Origin: Alphaproteobacteria bacterium LSUCC0719
GTDB lineage: Bacteria > Pseudomonadota > Alphaproteobacteria > Puniceispirillales > Puniceispirillaceae
DNA: 64,000 bases
NCBI GenBank assembly: GCA_040839025.1
Contig: JBFPJN010000002.1
Span: 248,001 to 312,000 of the forward strand
Direction: 5' to 3'
A program made the translations under genes and the position numbers. The notes under the pieces are model-generated. The model was given only the letters and a program-made list of their open reading frames with translations. It made no database searches and had not been told where the DNA came from. Positions 26,386 through 35,440 of the stretch are shown one piece after another. Positions within the stretch are counted from its first letter, which is position 1. Each line of letters begins with the position of its first letter.

Positions 26386-27603
26386 ATGACAATGGACAGA
26401 ATGCACGGCAGTGCGCCGCAAAAAAGCTATGATGTGGTGATTGTCGGCGGCGCGATCATGGGGTCCGCGACCGCATTCTTTCTGTCACGGAATCCGGATT
26501 TTGACGGCTCGGTTCTGGTCATCGAACGCGACCCGAGCTACGCAATGTCCTCGACTGCGCACACCAATTCCTGCATGCGCCAGCAATTCTCGACCGAGCT
26601 GAACATCCGAATTTCACAGTTCGCGGCCGATTTCGTGAAAAACCTGCGGGCCAATATGGGCGGTGACGAGCGCGTCCCGCAGCTGACCATTCAGAATTAC
26701 GGCTATATGTATCTTGCGGACACCGAGTCATTTGCAGACGTGCTGCGCCGCAACCAGGCCATTCAGCAGGCTGCCGGCACCGAGACCGAATTGCTGACAA
26801 CCTCGGAGATCGCCGCCAGATACCCCTTCTACAATGTCGAGGATATCATCCTCGGATCGATCAACCGGAAGGACGAGGGCTATTTCGACGGCGGGACACT
26901 GTTCGACTGGCTGCGGCGCGGCGCACGCGAAGGCGGGGTCGACTATCTTGTCGGCGAGGTGGTGGCGATGTCGCGTACCGGCAATCATATCAGCCATGTG
27001 ACGCTGGCCAGCGGCGAGACCATCGCCTGTGGCACCGTGGTCAATGCCAGTGGTCCGCGTGCCGCGCGTACCGCGGCGATGGCCGGGATCGACCTGCCGG
27101 TAGAACCGCGCAAACGCTTTTCCTGGGTCTTCACCGCCGAAAGGCCGCTTGATGTCGATCTGCCGCTGACGATCGACCCGTCGGGCGTGCATGTTCGCCA
27201 GGACGGGCCGACAACCTATCTTGCCGGCTGCGCCGCCGACCCCGACCCCGGCGTCGCCTATGATGATTTCGTGATGGATCATGACCGGTGGCAGACCCAT
27301 GTCTGGCCCATCATCGCCGCCCGGATCCCACAATTCGATTCTCTGCGCGTGGTGACCGAATGGGCCGGGCATTACGCCTACAATACGCTTGATCAGAACG
27401 CGATTCTGGGGCCGCATGACGAGGTCGGCAACTTCATCTTCCAGAACGGGTTTTCCGGTCATGGCCTGCAGCAGAGTCCGGCCATGGGACGCGGTGTTGC
27501 CGAACTCATCACCTATGGGGAATACCGCACGCTCGACCTGTCGCCCTTCGCCTTTGGGCGGATTCCAGCACAGCGCCCAATCACCGAAACGGCGATTATC
27601 TAG
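26386..27603 (+). CDS. FAD-dependent amine/amino-acid oxidoreductase (DAO family)
   Basis: A 405-residue flavoprotein of the D-amino-acid oxidase/sarcosine oxidase beta family. The FAD-binding start is seen (VVIVGGAIMGSATAFFL, about residues 16-32), and the C-terminal GHYAYNTLDQNAILGP and FIFQNGFSGHGLQQSP segments match the family. It should oxidise a C-N bond of an N-methylated or imino compound. It is downstream of the AGE epimerase gene, probably co-transcribed, yet the two activities have no obvious link. Substrate unassigned. Confidence 0.85.
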   Translation: MTMDRMHGSAPQKSYDVVIVGGAIMGSATAFFLSRNPDFDGSVLVIERDPSYAMSSTAHTNSCMRQQFSTELNIRISQFAADFVKNLRANMGGDERVPQLTIQNYGYMYLADTESFADVLRRNQAIQQAAGTETELLTTSEIAARYPFYNVEDIILGSINRKDEGYFDGGTLFDWLRRGAREGGVDYLVGEVVAMSRTGNHISHVTLASGETIACGTVVNASGPRAARTAAMAGIDLPVEPRKRFSWVFTAERPLDVDLPLTIDPSGVHVRQDGPTTYLAGCAADPDPGVAYDDFVMDHDRWQTHVWPIIAARIPQFDSLRVVTEWAGHYAYNTLDQNAILGPHDEVGNFIFQNGFSGHGLQQSPAMGRGVAELITYGEYRTLDLSPFAFGRIPAQRPITETAII

Positions 27604-27701
27604 CCCCGCCGCCGCCATCTGTACTGCCAACAGGCCGTGCATGCAGATTGGTCAGGTGGTCAGGTGCCCTGCGTAAAAAACAGCTGCGAGACTGGCCGCG
27701 C

Positions 27702-28481
27702 CTAGACGGCCTCGAACAGGCGGCGTGCCGCCGCGATACGCGTTGCATTGTCCGGCGCGATGCTGCCATCCGGCATGAATATAGAATTTTCGAACCCGAC
27801 GCGCAGCTTGCCGCCGCGCGCCACCGCCGCGGCAAGACTTTCATTTTCCTGTTCGGCAAAGGCGCAGATGGCCCAGTCAACATCAAGGCCACGCGCCGCC
27901 AGCCTGTCAAGGAAGGGTGGTATCAGATCAGGATGGCTGATCCGGCCGGTATAATGGCCAATCACGAACAGACACCAGACATCATCACGTGGCAGGTCCG
28001 CCGCCTCGACAAGATCGACCAGAAGATCAGCCTCATCCGGAAAGAACATGATGTGCTGGATCCGCGTGCCGGCCTCGTACAGCGCGCGATACAGGCGAAT
28101 ATCCTCGGCCTGGGGACGCCGTGTGGGCATCATTTCAACAAGTCCAATCGAAATGCCGGGCGGCATCACATCATAGGCAAGCTGGCGCATCTCGGCAGGT
28201 TGATAGCGTCCAACAGCCTCAGTCGTGATCTGAAGATGCATCGCCGGCACAGCGGACTGCAATTCGGCAAGTGCCTCGCGATAGAGCCCTGCATCAAGAA
28301 TATGCTGCTGATCGGCATCGCGGACATGGAAATGCATCGCAGCTGCGCCAGCATTGGCGCAGGACCGGGCTGTATCGACAATCTCCGGAATGGTCACGGG
28401 AATCGCCGGATGGTCAGCCTTGGTCCGGCGGGCGCCGTTCGGCGCGGCCATAAGACGTGGCAGGGGCTGTAAATCCGTCAT
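27702..28481 (-). CDS. Beta-keto acid cleavage enzyme (BKACE, DUF849)
   Basis: About 259 residues, zinc-dependent TIM-barrel enzyme that cleaves a beta-keto acid with acetyl-CoA, as 3-keto-5-aminohexanoate cleavage enzyme does in lysine fermentation. Zinc ligands are visible in AMHFHVRD (His-x-His), with the catalytic-side Glu in RVGFENSIF. The N-terminal APNGARRTKADHPAIPVT stretch is typical. BKACE members use many substrates (dehydrocarnitine, keto acids), so the exact one is open. The ATG at 28481 is preferred; another lies five codons upstream. It is preceded by an EamA gene on the same strand. Confidence 0.86.
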   Translation of the reverse strand: MTDLQPLPRLMAAPNGARRTKADHPAIPVTIPEIVDTARSCANAGAAAMHFHVRDADQQHILDAGLYREALAELQSAVPAMHLQITTEAVGRYQPAEMRQLAYDVMPPGISIGLVEMMPTRRPQAEDIRLYRALYEAGTRIQHIMFFPDEADLLVDLVEAADLPRDDVWCLFVIGHYTGRISHPDLIPPFLDRLAARGLDVDWAICAFAEQENESLAAAVARGGKLRVGFENSIFMPDGSIAPDNATRIAAARRLFEAV

Positions 28482-28577
28482 CCTGATACCCTTCATTCAT
28501 GCCGCGACGAACGACCATCAACACCGGCCGCAGAATGACATCCGGTAGCCGGCTTCGCAAGACGGCCGCAAGAGGGG

Positions 28578-29489
28578 TCATTTCATGGCGGCGCGTTTGC
28601 GCTCTCGATGGAAGACATAGAGACCCGACGCCATGATCACGAATGACCCTATCCAGGTCCAGAGATCCGGGAATTGTCCGAACAACAGATAGCCATAGAT
28701 GCTGGCCCAGATGATGATGGTGTAATGCAGCGGCGAGACAAAGACAGCCTGACCTATTTCCAGCGCCTTGATCACCAGAAACTCGCCAAGCGCCGCCATC
28801 AGCGACATGGAAGCCAGAACGGCGATCAGCTTCGGCGAGTTGATCGGCTGCCAGATGAAGGGCTGCACAAGGCTCATCATCAGAAAGGCTGTCAGCGCGG
28901 TGTAGGCAAGCGTGGTTTCGGTGCGATCACGCACCCCGATATGACGTGAAATGACCTGCCTGATGGCAAACAATATGGCGGCGACAAGCGGCAGCAACAG
29001 ACCGGGATGGAAGCTGGCCATGCCAGGCCGGATCACGACGAGTGTGCCAAGCAGGCCAATGATCGTGGCGGTCCATCTATGCAGGCCCACACGCTCGCCA
29101 AGAATCAGCGCGGCCATGATCGTGACAACCAGCGGCGCGACAAAGGTGACCGACACCGCATCCGCAAGCGCGACAAAATTCAGCCCGAAAATGAAGAAGG
29201 TTGCCGACAATGCCGCCGCGGCACCGCGACCAATCTGCAGCATCGGGAAGCGGGTTCGCAGAACCGACCTGCCATGCCAGACAACCAGAATGATCACGCC
29301 GACAACAAGGCCGATCTGGCGGGCCCAGACAATCTGCAGCGAGGGCAGATATTGAGTTAGATATTTTGCCTGCGCGTCGACAGCCGAGAAGACAAACATG
29401 CCTGCCAGCATGAACAGCGCACCCTTTACATTGTCACCTGCCACCGTATTTGAAGGTGGCGGCGCGCCACCTGCTACCGGAATGGTCAT
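28578..29489 (-). CDS. EamA/DMT-family transporter
   Basis: A 303-residue ten-helix inner-membrane protein with two EamA repeats (about residues 24-155 and 170-300). The YLTQYLPSLQIVWARQIG stretch at the first repeat is typical of the subgroup near riboflavin/S-adenosylmethionine-like carriers, but the substrate is unknown. The upstream neighbour on the same strand is the class III aminotransferase, 196 bases away. No unusual feature is seen. Confidence 0.85.
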   Translation of the reverse strand: MTIPVAGGAPPPSNTVAGDNVKGALFMLAGMFVFSAVDAQAKYLTQYLPSLQIVWARQIGLVVGVIILVVWHGRSVLRTRFPMLQIGRGAAAALSATFFIFGLNFVALADAVSVTFVAPLVVTIMAALILGERVGLHRWTATIIGLLGTLVVIRPGMASFHPGLLLPLVAAILFAIRQVISRHIGVRDRTETTLAYTALTAFLMMSLVQPFIWQPINSPKLIAVLASMSLMAALGEFLVIKALEIGQAVFVSPLHYTIIIWASIYGYLLFGQFPDLWTWIGSFVIMASGLYVFHRERKRAAMK

Positions 29490-29685
29490 GATGCCACGGC
29501 ACCGGCATTGGCATTGGCGAGGCCATCCACCGGAATTGCCGATGCCCGTAAACAGAGTGATGCTGTAATGACTGTCTCCCTTGGCTTGCCTGTTACGCCC
29601 GCACTGTCACTGGTGGTATCGGCAAGCCGGGAGATGGTGGCGCAGAATGACCATGCATACCAGCTCTTTTCCAGCCTCTCCAGAG

Positions 29686-31014
29686 TCAGGCAAGCGCCGA
29701 CTTTGCCGCCACCTCCAGCTTGCCGACAAGTTCATCGATCTGGTCATCGCTGATGATGAAAGGCGGGGCAATCAACACATGATCTCCCTGTTTGCCATCG
29801 ATCGTTCCCCCCATCGGATAGCAGATGAGACCAGCCTCAAAGGCCGCGGCCTTGAACCGCCGGTGGCGGGCTTCAGCCGGGTCGAAAGCAGCCTTGCTGG
29901 CGCGGTCGGCAACAAACTCCATGCCCAGAAACAGCCCGCGCCCCCGAATGTCACCAATATGTGGATGGTCACCGAACCTGTCCTGTAGTGCGCTCTTCAG
30001 CTTCGCGCCCTGAACCTGAACCTTGCCGATCAGCTGTTCATCAAGAAGCGTTGTTACAACCGCCAGCGCCGCCGCACAGGCCGTCGGGTGGCCTATATAG
30101 GTGTGACCATGCTGAAAAAACCCGCTTCCCGACTCGATGGTGCGATAGATCTCGTCACTGCACAACATTGCGCCGACGGGCTGATATCCTGCGCCGAGCC
30201 CCTTGGCGATTGTCACGATATCGGGGCGCACATCATCAGCCTCGCAGGCAAACAGATAGCCTGTGCGGCCCATGCCGCACATCACCTCGTCAAGGATCAG
30301 CAACACACCATACCGATCGCAGATTTCCCGGATCCGGGCGAAATACCCTTCGGCCGCCGGCACCGCGCCAAGCGTGGCGCCAACCACAGGCTCGGCGACA
30401 AAGGCCATCACACTGTCCGGTCCCAGACGCTGGATTTCGGCCTCGAGTTCGTCGGCGACACGCTCACCAAAGGCACGCTCGCTCTCGCCATCCCGCATTT
30501 CACGGTACGCATAGCAGGGCGCGATATGGCTTGTTTCAACCAGCAGCGGGGCAAAGGACTGGCGGCGCCATTCATTGCCGCCGACAGCAAGCGCGCCAAG
30601 CGTGTTGCCGTGATAACTCTGGCGACGGGCAATCAGATGCTTGCGTTCGGGCATGCCGCGTTCGACGAAATATTGCCGCGCCAGCTTGATCGCCGCCTCC
30701 ACCGCCTCTGACCCGCCGGAAACGAAATAGACGTGGTCAATACCGGCGGGTGCCTGCGCAGCAAGCAGGCTGGCAAGTGACTCCGCGGGCTCGGATGTGA
30801 AAAACCCGGTATGGGCAAAGGCAAGGGTGCCGATCTGCGAGCGCACCGCTTCGATCACTGTCGGATGATCATGGCCAAGACAGGACACCGCCGCCCCGCC
30901 GGACCCGTCAAGATATCGCTTGCCGGTGGAATCGATGATGTAGCACCCCTCTCCGGCCACCGCGACCGGCGGAACTGTCTTCATGCTACGCGGGAACACA
31001 TGCGATGTTGTCAT
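29686..31014 (-). CDS. Class III PLP-dependent aminotransferase
   Basis: A 442-residue aminotransferase. The PLP lysine lies in VTIAKGLGAGYQPVGAML (about residue 274), with the upstream Asp in LILDEVMCGMGRTG and the phosphate-binding GGSEAVEAAIKLARQY. The family uses omega-amino donors such as beta-alanine, GABA, putrescine or taurine with pyruvate or 2-oxoglutarate. It starts 35 bases after the DMGDH-like gene stop on the same strand, so probably both are one operon acting on amine catabolism. Amino donor not assigned. Confidence 0.9.
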   Translation of the reverse strand: MTTSHVFPRSMKTVPPVAVAGEGCYIIDSTGKRYLDGSGGAAVSCLGHDHPTVIEAVRSQIGTLAFAHTGFFTSEPAESLASLLAAQAPAGIDHVYFVSGGSEAVEAAIKLARQYFVERGMPERKHLIARRQSYHGNTLGALAVGGNEWRRQSFAPLLVETSHIAPCYAYREMRDGESERAFGERVADELEAEIQRLGPDSVMAFVAEPVVGATLGAVPAAEGYFARIREICDRYGVLLILDEVMCGMGRTGYLFACEADDVRPDIVTIAKGLGAGYQPVGAMLCSDEIYRTIESGSGFFQHGHTYIGHPTACAAALAVVTTLLDEQLIGKVQVQGAKLKSALQDRFGDHPHIGDIRGRGLFLGMEFVADRASKAAFDPAEARHRRFKAAAFEAGLICYPMGGTIDGKQGDHVLIAPPFIISDDQIDELVGKLEVAAKSALA

Positions 31015-31049
31015 ATCCGATCTCCATCCCCTCTTTCAGGAACTCTTCT

Positions 31050-33461
31050 TCAGGCAGCCGCACCACGCATACGCCGCCCAGCTGCGTCAAAAAGCGGGGC
31101 CACCACCACCCGGCAGTCAGCGTGGTGACCGGCGATATCCACCGTCACCCTGCTTCCGGCAACAGCATGATCACTGGCAATAAGCGCCAGCGCAACCGGT
31201 TTGCCGATACGATATCCAAAGGCGGCAGATGTGGTCTTGCCGATGATCGTGGACCCGAGACAGACAGGCTCATTGCCAAGCGGCACCGCCTCGACATCTG
31301 AAAATTCCAGGCTGACCAGCCTTGTTGCCGGCGCTTCCATAGCAGCCAGCGCGGCGCTGCCAATGAAACCCCCGTCCGGCGACAGCGCGAATTCGAGTCC
31401 CGCCATGAACGGTGTCACATCGGTGTCCAGATCATGACCATAGGCACAAAACCCCTTTTCAATCCGCATCGCGGTCTGCGCATAGCTGCCAACAGGCACC
31501 ACCCCGCCAGCCGCGAGACAGGCATGGAGTCCGGGCGCATCGCCACTGTCACAACTCAGCTCCCATCCCGCCTCACCAACATAGGACAGCCGCGCCGCCC
31601 GAAGCGATATCCCGGCAATGTCGCCAGTCTGATGACGGAAATAGCCGATATCGTTCAGCCACCCCGCCCCCAGCGCGGACGCAATACCCGGCGTATCCGG
31701 GCCAACAAGTCCAAGCACAGCGTAATCCCCGGTCACATCGCTGATCTGCACATCGGCATCGGGTGGGCACTTGGCCCGGATCCAGGACAGGTCACGCTTG
31801 ACAGCTGCGGTGCCGACCATCAGGCGGAAATGCTGGTCGCCAAGACGGAATACGGTCAGATCGCTTTCGATTCCCCCCCTGTCATTCAGCATCAGCGTAT
31901 AGCAGGCATGGCCGACAGGTCGGTCGATGCGGTTGCTGCAGATATATTCAAGGCAGGTCAGCGCATCCGGCCCGGTCACGTCGATCTTGCCAAAGCTCGA
32001 CAGGTCGGTGACGCCGGCATGTTCGTGCGCCGCCCGCACTTCGCTGCCAACCTGATCAAACCAGTCAGGCCTGGCAAAGGTCAGGCGCGGCGGCGCGCCA
32101 CCGCCGAAATAGAGCGGCCGTTCAAACCCGAAGACCTGGCCGAAATGCGCGCCAGCCGCCTCCCATCTGTCATGCAGTGGCAGACGACGGAGATTCCGGG
32201 CGCTCTGCCATTGGCGGCCCGGATAGGTAATCTCGTAGTGCTTGCCAAGCACCTCGGGCACTCTGGCGGTCAGCGCGGCAACGCTGTTCACTGATGAATC
32301 AAACCGTTTCGGGTCGGCCTCGTGCAGATCGGCCGGCGGCGCGCCATGCTGGATGGCGTGCGCCAGCGCCATGCCGGCCCCACCGCCGGTGGCAACGCCA
32401 ACCGAATTCATGCCGCAGCCCAGAAACAGCCCCCTTGTCTCGGCCGTCTCGCCAAGCAGAAAGCTGCCATCAGGGGTAAAGCTTTCCGGCCCGTTCAACA
32501 GCATTTTCACCTCAGCCTCGGCAAGACATGGCAGGCGATGCAGCGCGTTATGCATCATCGGCTCGAAATGGTCCCAGTCTTCGGGAAGAAGCTGAAAGGC
32601 GAAATCACTGCCAAGCCGGTCCGGATCAATGGGTTTGCCAAGAGGCTCGAAACAGCCAACAAGAAGGCCGCCGGAATCATCGCGGATATACAGATGCCCG
32701 TCATGGTCCGACAATGTCGGAAGATTGCCCTCGGCACCGGCGACAGGTTTTGTCAGCAGATAGAAATGTTCACACGGCCAGACGGGCACCTCGACGCCGG
32801 CCATCGCCGCAGCGCCGCGACTCCACAGCCCGGTACACAGCGCCACGGCATCCGTCTTTATGGTGCCGCGGTCCGTTTCGACGGCAACCACCCGGCCACC
32901 TCTGGTAACGATCCCGGTGACACCCGTATCTTCAAAGATACGCGCCCCGGCAGACCGCGCGCCCTTGGTCAACGCGGCGCACAGATCGGACGGGCTGACC
33001 CGCCCGTCATCCGGTGACCAGACAGCACCAACCACATCATCGGCATGCATCAGCGGCCAGCGTTCCGCCGCCTCGCCAGCTGAAACCGTCTCGGCACGCA
33101 CCCCGAACAGCCCGGCAAGAGCCGCCTGGCGCCGGATATGAATCATCCTGTCATCATTCGTCGCGATCGACAGCGACCCCTTGTTGATCCAGCCGACCTG
33201 CTGGCCTGTTTCCTGCTCTAGCCGTGAATAGAGATCAACCGAATAGCGAACCAGGTCGGTCAGATTGCGGGTTGAGCGAAGGGCCCGTACCTGGGCTGCC
33301 GAATGCCAGGTGGTTCCGGAGGTCAGCTTGTTCCGCTCGATCAGGATGGCGTCACGGACACCATCGCGCGCCAGATGATACAGCGTTGAACACCCCATCA
33401 CACCGCCACCGATGACGACAACGCTGGCTTCGGACGGCAAAGCTGCAGACTGGGTTTCCAT
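31050..33461 (-). CDS. FAD oxidoreductase-GcvT fusion, dimethylglycine/sarcosine dehydrogenase-like
   Basis: A 803-residue fusion. Residues 1-370 form the DAO flavin domain with GGGVMG (18-23) and the SGTTWHSAAQ motif, where the Trp-His corresponds to the covalent flavin site of dimethylglycine dehydrogenase (His53). An FAO_M segment follows, then a folate-binding GCV_T domain (about 430-700) and its C-terminal barrel. Such enzymes oxidise an N-methyl group and pass the formaldehyde unit to tetrahydrofolate. The ATG at 33461 has GGAG upstream; an upstream ATG gives an atypical leader. It is divergent from an RpiR regulator gene. Confidence 0.88.
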   Translation of the reverse strand: METQSAALPSEASVVVIGGGVMGCSTLYHLARDGVRDAILIERNKLTSGTTWHSAAQVRALRSTRNLTDLVRYSVDLYSRLEQETGQQVGWINKGSLSIATNDDRMIHIRRQAALAGLFGVRAETVSAGEAAERWPLMHADDVVGAVWSPDDGRVSPSDLCAALTKGARSAGARIFEDTGVTGIVTRGGRVVAVETDRGTIKTDAVALCTGLWSRGAAAMAGVEVPVWPCEHFYLLTKPVAGAEGNLPTLSDHDGHLYIRDDSGGLLVGCFEPLGKPIDPDRLGSDFAFQLLPEDWDHFEPMMHNALHRLPCLAEAEVKMLLNGPESFTPDGSFLLGETAETRGLFLGCGMNSVGVATGGGAGMALAHAIQHGAPPADLHEADPKRFDSSVNSVAALTARVPEVLGKHYEITYPGRQWQSARNLRRLPLHDRWEAAGAHFGQVFGFERPLYFGGGAPPRLTFARPDWFDQVGSEVRAAHEHAGVTDLSSFGKIDVTGPDALTCLEYICSNRIDRPVGHACYTLMLNDRGGIESDLTVFRLGDQHFRLMVGTAAVKRDLSWIRAKCPPDADVQISDVTGDYAVLGLVGPDTPGIASALGAGWLNDIGYFRHQTGDIAGISLRAARLSYVGEAGWELSCDSGDAPGLHACLAAGGVVPVGSYAQTAMRIEKGFCAYGHDLDTDVTPFMAGLEFALSPDGGFIGSAALAAMEAPATRLVSLEFSDVEAVPLGNEPVCLGSTIIGKTTSAAFGYRIGKPVALALIASDHAVAGSRVTVDIAGHHADCRVVVAPLFDAAGRRMRGAAA

Positions 33462-33516
33462 CCCTGTTCTCCACAAAACACGACAGGGCCATCCTGCCAT
33501 CGACAGACAGAGAATG

Positions 33517-33547
33517 TAACAATTGAAATATTTTATCAATATTGTTA
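33517..33547. promoter_or_regulatory. Inverted repeat in the divergent rpiR promoter region
   Basis: TAACAAT (33517-33523) and ATTGTTA (33541-33547) form a perfect 7-bp inverted repeat with a 17-base AT-rich spacer. Adjacent bases (TGA and TCA inward of the arms) extend the symmetry with one offset. It lies between the divergent FAD-GcvT and RpiR genes, so the RpiR protein is the natural candidate binder. Confidence 0.5.
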
Positions 33548-33634
33548 TGTTTGTTTCATGTCAATCACGAAACCGTATCTTGCTGGCGGATCTTGTTGGC
33601 AGATTATATCGACGCTCGGAATGGATGGCAGGCG

Positions 33635-34498
33635 ATGCATATCAGACAGGTGATCGAGGACCAGGCCGACAGCCTGTCACCACAATTGCGCCAGGCTGCA
33701 GATTACGTGGCCGCAAATCCGATCGAAGTGTCCTTCCGGTCGATGCGCTATATCGCCGACAAGACCGGGCTTACACCCCCCACCTTCACCCGATTGGCGC
33801 GAAGCCTTGGCTTTGAAAGCTATGAGTCACTGAAAGAGGCCTGCCGCGCTGCTGCCAAGGACACCTATAGCGGCTATCGCGAACGTGCCGAGGCGTTGCG
33901 GGTCGGTCATGCCGCCGCGAATGGCACGACATCCTTTCATGCTGCCTATGGCCAGCAATCGATGCGCAACATCAACGAGACCATGGTCAACGCCACCAGC
34001 GACAGCATCGAGCGAATTGCCGCGACGCTGGTCGCGGCGCGACGGGTCTTTGTCAACGCGCAGATGGGACAGCGCCATATCGGGTCCTATGCCAGCTATG
34101 TGGCATCGCTGGCGTTCGACAATTGGGAGGTTCTTGGCATCGACCCGGCCAGCACCGGCAGCCAGATGCGTCGCCTGAGTGCCGATGACGCCATGATCTG
34201 TCTGAGTGTCAGCCCCTATGCCGCCAGCACGCTGTCGCTTGCCGAATCGGGGCGGGCGCGGGGTGCCACCATCATTGCCGTCACCGATTCGCCAAACGCG
34301 CCACTTGCCGAATGTGCCGATGACATACTTGTTGCCGCCACGGCGAACCAGCATTTCTTCGCCTCTCAGCTTGGCACGATGTATCTTATTGAGGTGATTC
34401 TGGGTTTGATGGTTGCGAAATCTGGCGGCAACGTTCAGTCTAATCTTGCAAAAACCGAATTATTCTCCACAGAAACCGGAGAATATCTGAAGCGGTGA
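33635..34498 (+). CDS. RpiR/MurR-family transcriptional regulator
   Basis: A 287-residue regulator with the N-terminal HTH_6 domain (about residues 1-78: SMRYIADKTGLTPPTFTRLA contains the recognition helix) and a SIS sugar-isomerase-type ligand domain at about 115-250 (ARRVFVNAQMGQRHIGSYAS, then ICLSVSPYAAST). RpiR proteins usually sense phosphosugars, but related ones control amino-acid use. The ATG at 33635 starts the conserved region; the longer frame upstream has no ribosome site. It is 37 bases before an amino-acid ABC operon and divergent from the FAD-GcvT gene, so likely controls both. Confidence 0.88.
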   Translation: MHIRQVIEDQADSLSPQLRQAADYVAANPIEVSFRSMRYIADKTGLTPPTFTRLARSLGFESYESLKEACRAAAKDTYSGYRERAEALRVGHAAANGTTSFHAAYGQQSMRNINETMVNATSDSIERIAATLVAARRVFVNAQMGQRHIGSYASYVASLAFDNWEVLGIDPASTGSQMRRLSADDAMICLSVSPYAASTLSLAESGRARGATIIAVTDSPNAPLAECADDILVAATANQHFFASQLGTMYLIEVILGLMVAKSGGNVQSNLAKTELFSTETGEYLKR

Positions 34499-34535
34499 TC
34501 AGCCGCTTAATAACTGTGAATGGGAGAACTTATCC

Positions 34536-35378
34536 ATGATGAAGAGACTTTTGGCTTCTGCGCTGGCAGGTGCGTTTGCACTGGCCCCGCTGGCTGCGTC
34601 AGCTGACGGGCATGCCTGCAAGAACGAAGTGTGGAACAAGGTGATGTCGCGCGGCAAGATCGTTGTTGGCGTAAAGGCCGACTACAAGCCGTGGGGTTTT
34701 CGTGACACCAGCGGCGAGATTGTCGGAATGGAAATCGACATGGCAAAGGATGTTGCGGCCAAGATGGGCGTCGATATCGAGCTTGTCGCCGTTCAGTCCT
34801 CGAACCGCATGCAGTTCCTCGAGCAGGGCAAGATCGACCTGATGATCGCCACCATGTCGGACCGTAAGGACCGCCGTGAGATTGTCGGCATTGTCGGCCC
34901 GAACTACTATACTTCGGGCACAAACGTGATGTCGCCAAAGGCGCTTGGCCTGAAGAACTGGGAAGATCTTCGCGGCAAGCCGGTCTGTGGCAAGCAGGGC
35001 GCGTTCTACAACCAGATCGTCGAAGAGCGCTATGGCGCCCAGATCATCGCCTTCACCGGCAATGCCGAGGCCAAGCAGGCGCTTCGCGACAAGAAGTGTA
35101 TCGCCTGGGTGTATGATGACAGCTCGATCGGCTCGGACCTCAGCTCCGGCGAGTGGGACGAATTCGAAATGCCGCTGGCATCCGAGGACGACAACCCTTG
35201 GGCACTCGCCGTTCCGTCAAAGGAGCGCAACTGTGTCTTCGGTCGCTTCATGGCCGGCATGCAGTATCAGTGGCACCAGGACGGCTCGCTGATCGCGCTT
35301 GAGAAAAAATGGGGCATCAAGCCAACCAAATATCTCGCCGATTACAACGCACGCATGAAAGACTGGCTGGCCGACTAA
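34536..35378 (+). CDS. Polar amino acid ABC transporter substrate-binding protein (SBP_bac_3)
   Basis: A 280-residue periplasmic binding protein with a Sec signal peptide (about residues 1-23, cleaved after AASA). The family-3 core is clear: GKIVVGVKADYKPWGF, EIVGMEIDMAKDVAAKMG and KDRREIVGIVGPNYYTSG. Two cysteines (about 28 and 152) may form a disulphide. GGGAG lies upstream. It heads an operon with two permeases and an ATPase, and a stable stem-loop follows it. The neighbours suggest an amino acid or N-methylated amino acid ligand. Confidence 0.92.
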   Translation: MMKRLLASALAGAFALAPLAASADGHACKNEVWNKVMSRGKIVVGVKADYKPWGFRDTSGEIVGMEIDMAKDVAAKMGVDIELVAVQSSNRMQFLEQGKIDLMIATMSDRKDRREIVGIVGPNYYTSGTNVMSPKALGLKNWEDLRGKPVCGKQGAFYNQIVEERYGAQIIAFTGNAEAKQALRDKKCIAWVYDDSSIGSDLSSGEWDEFEMPLASEDDNPWALAVPSKERNCVFGRFMAGMQYQWHQDGSLIALEKKWGIKPTKYLADYNARMKDWLAD

Positions 35379-35401
35379 AGCGGGCCGCCACCAAATGAAA
35401 G

Positions 35402-35428
35402 GGCCCCGCCGGCAAAGTCGGCGGGGTC
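35402..35428 (+). terminator. Stable stem-loop after the amino-acid binding-protein gene
   Basis: CCCCGCCG and CGGCGGGG enclose a seven-base loop (stem extended by one GU and one GC pair to about 10 bp). No U-run follows, so it is more likely a stem that protects the binding-protein mRNA end or weakly attenuates than a strong terminator. It sits between the binding-protein and permease genes. Confidence 0.6.
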
Positions 35429-35440
35429 ATATGTGATATT

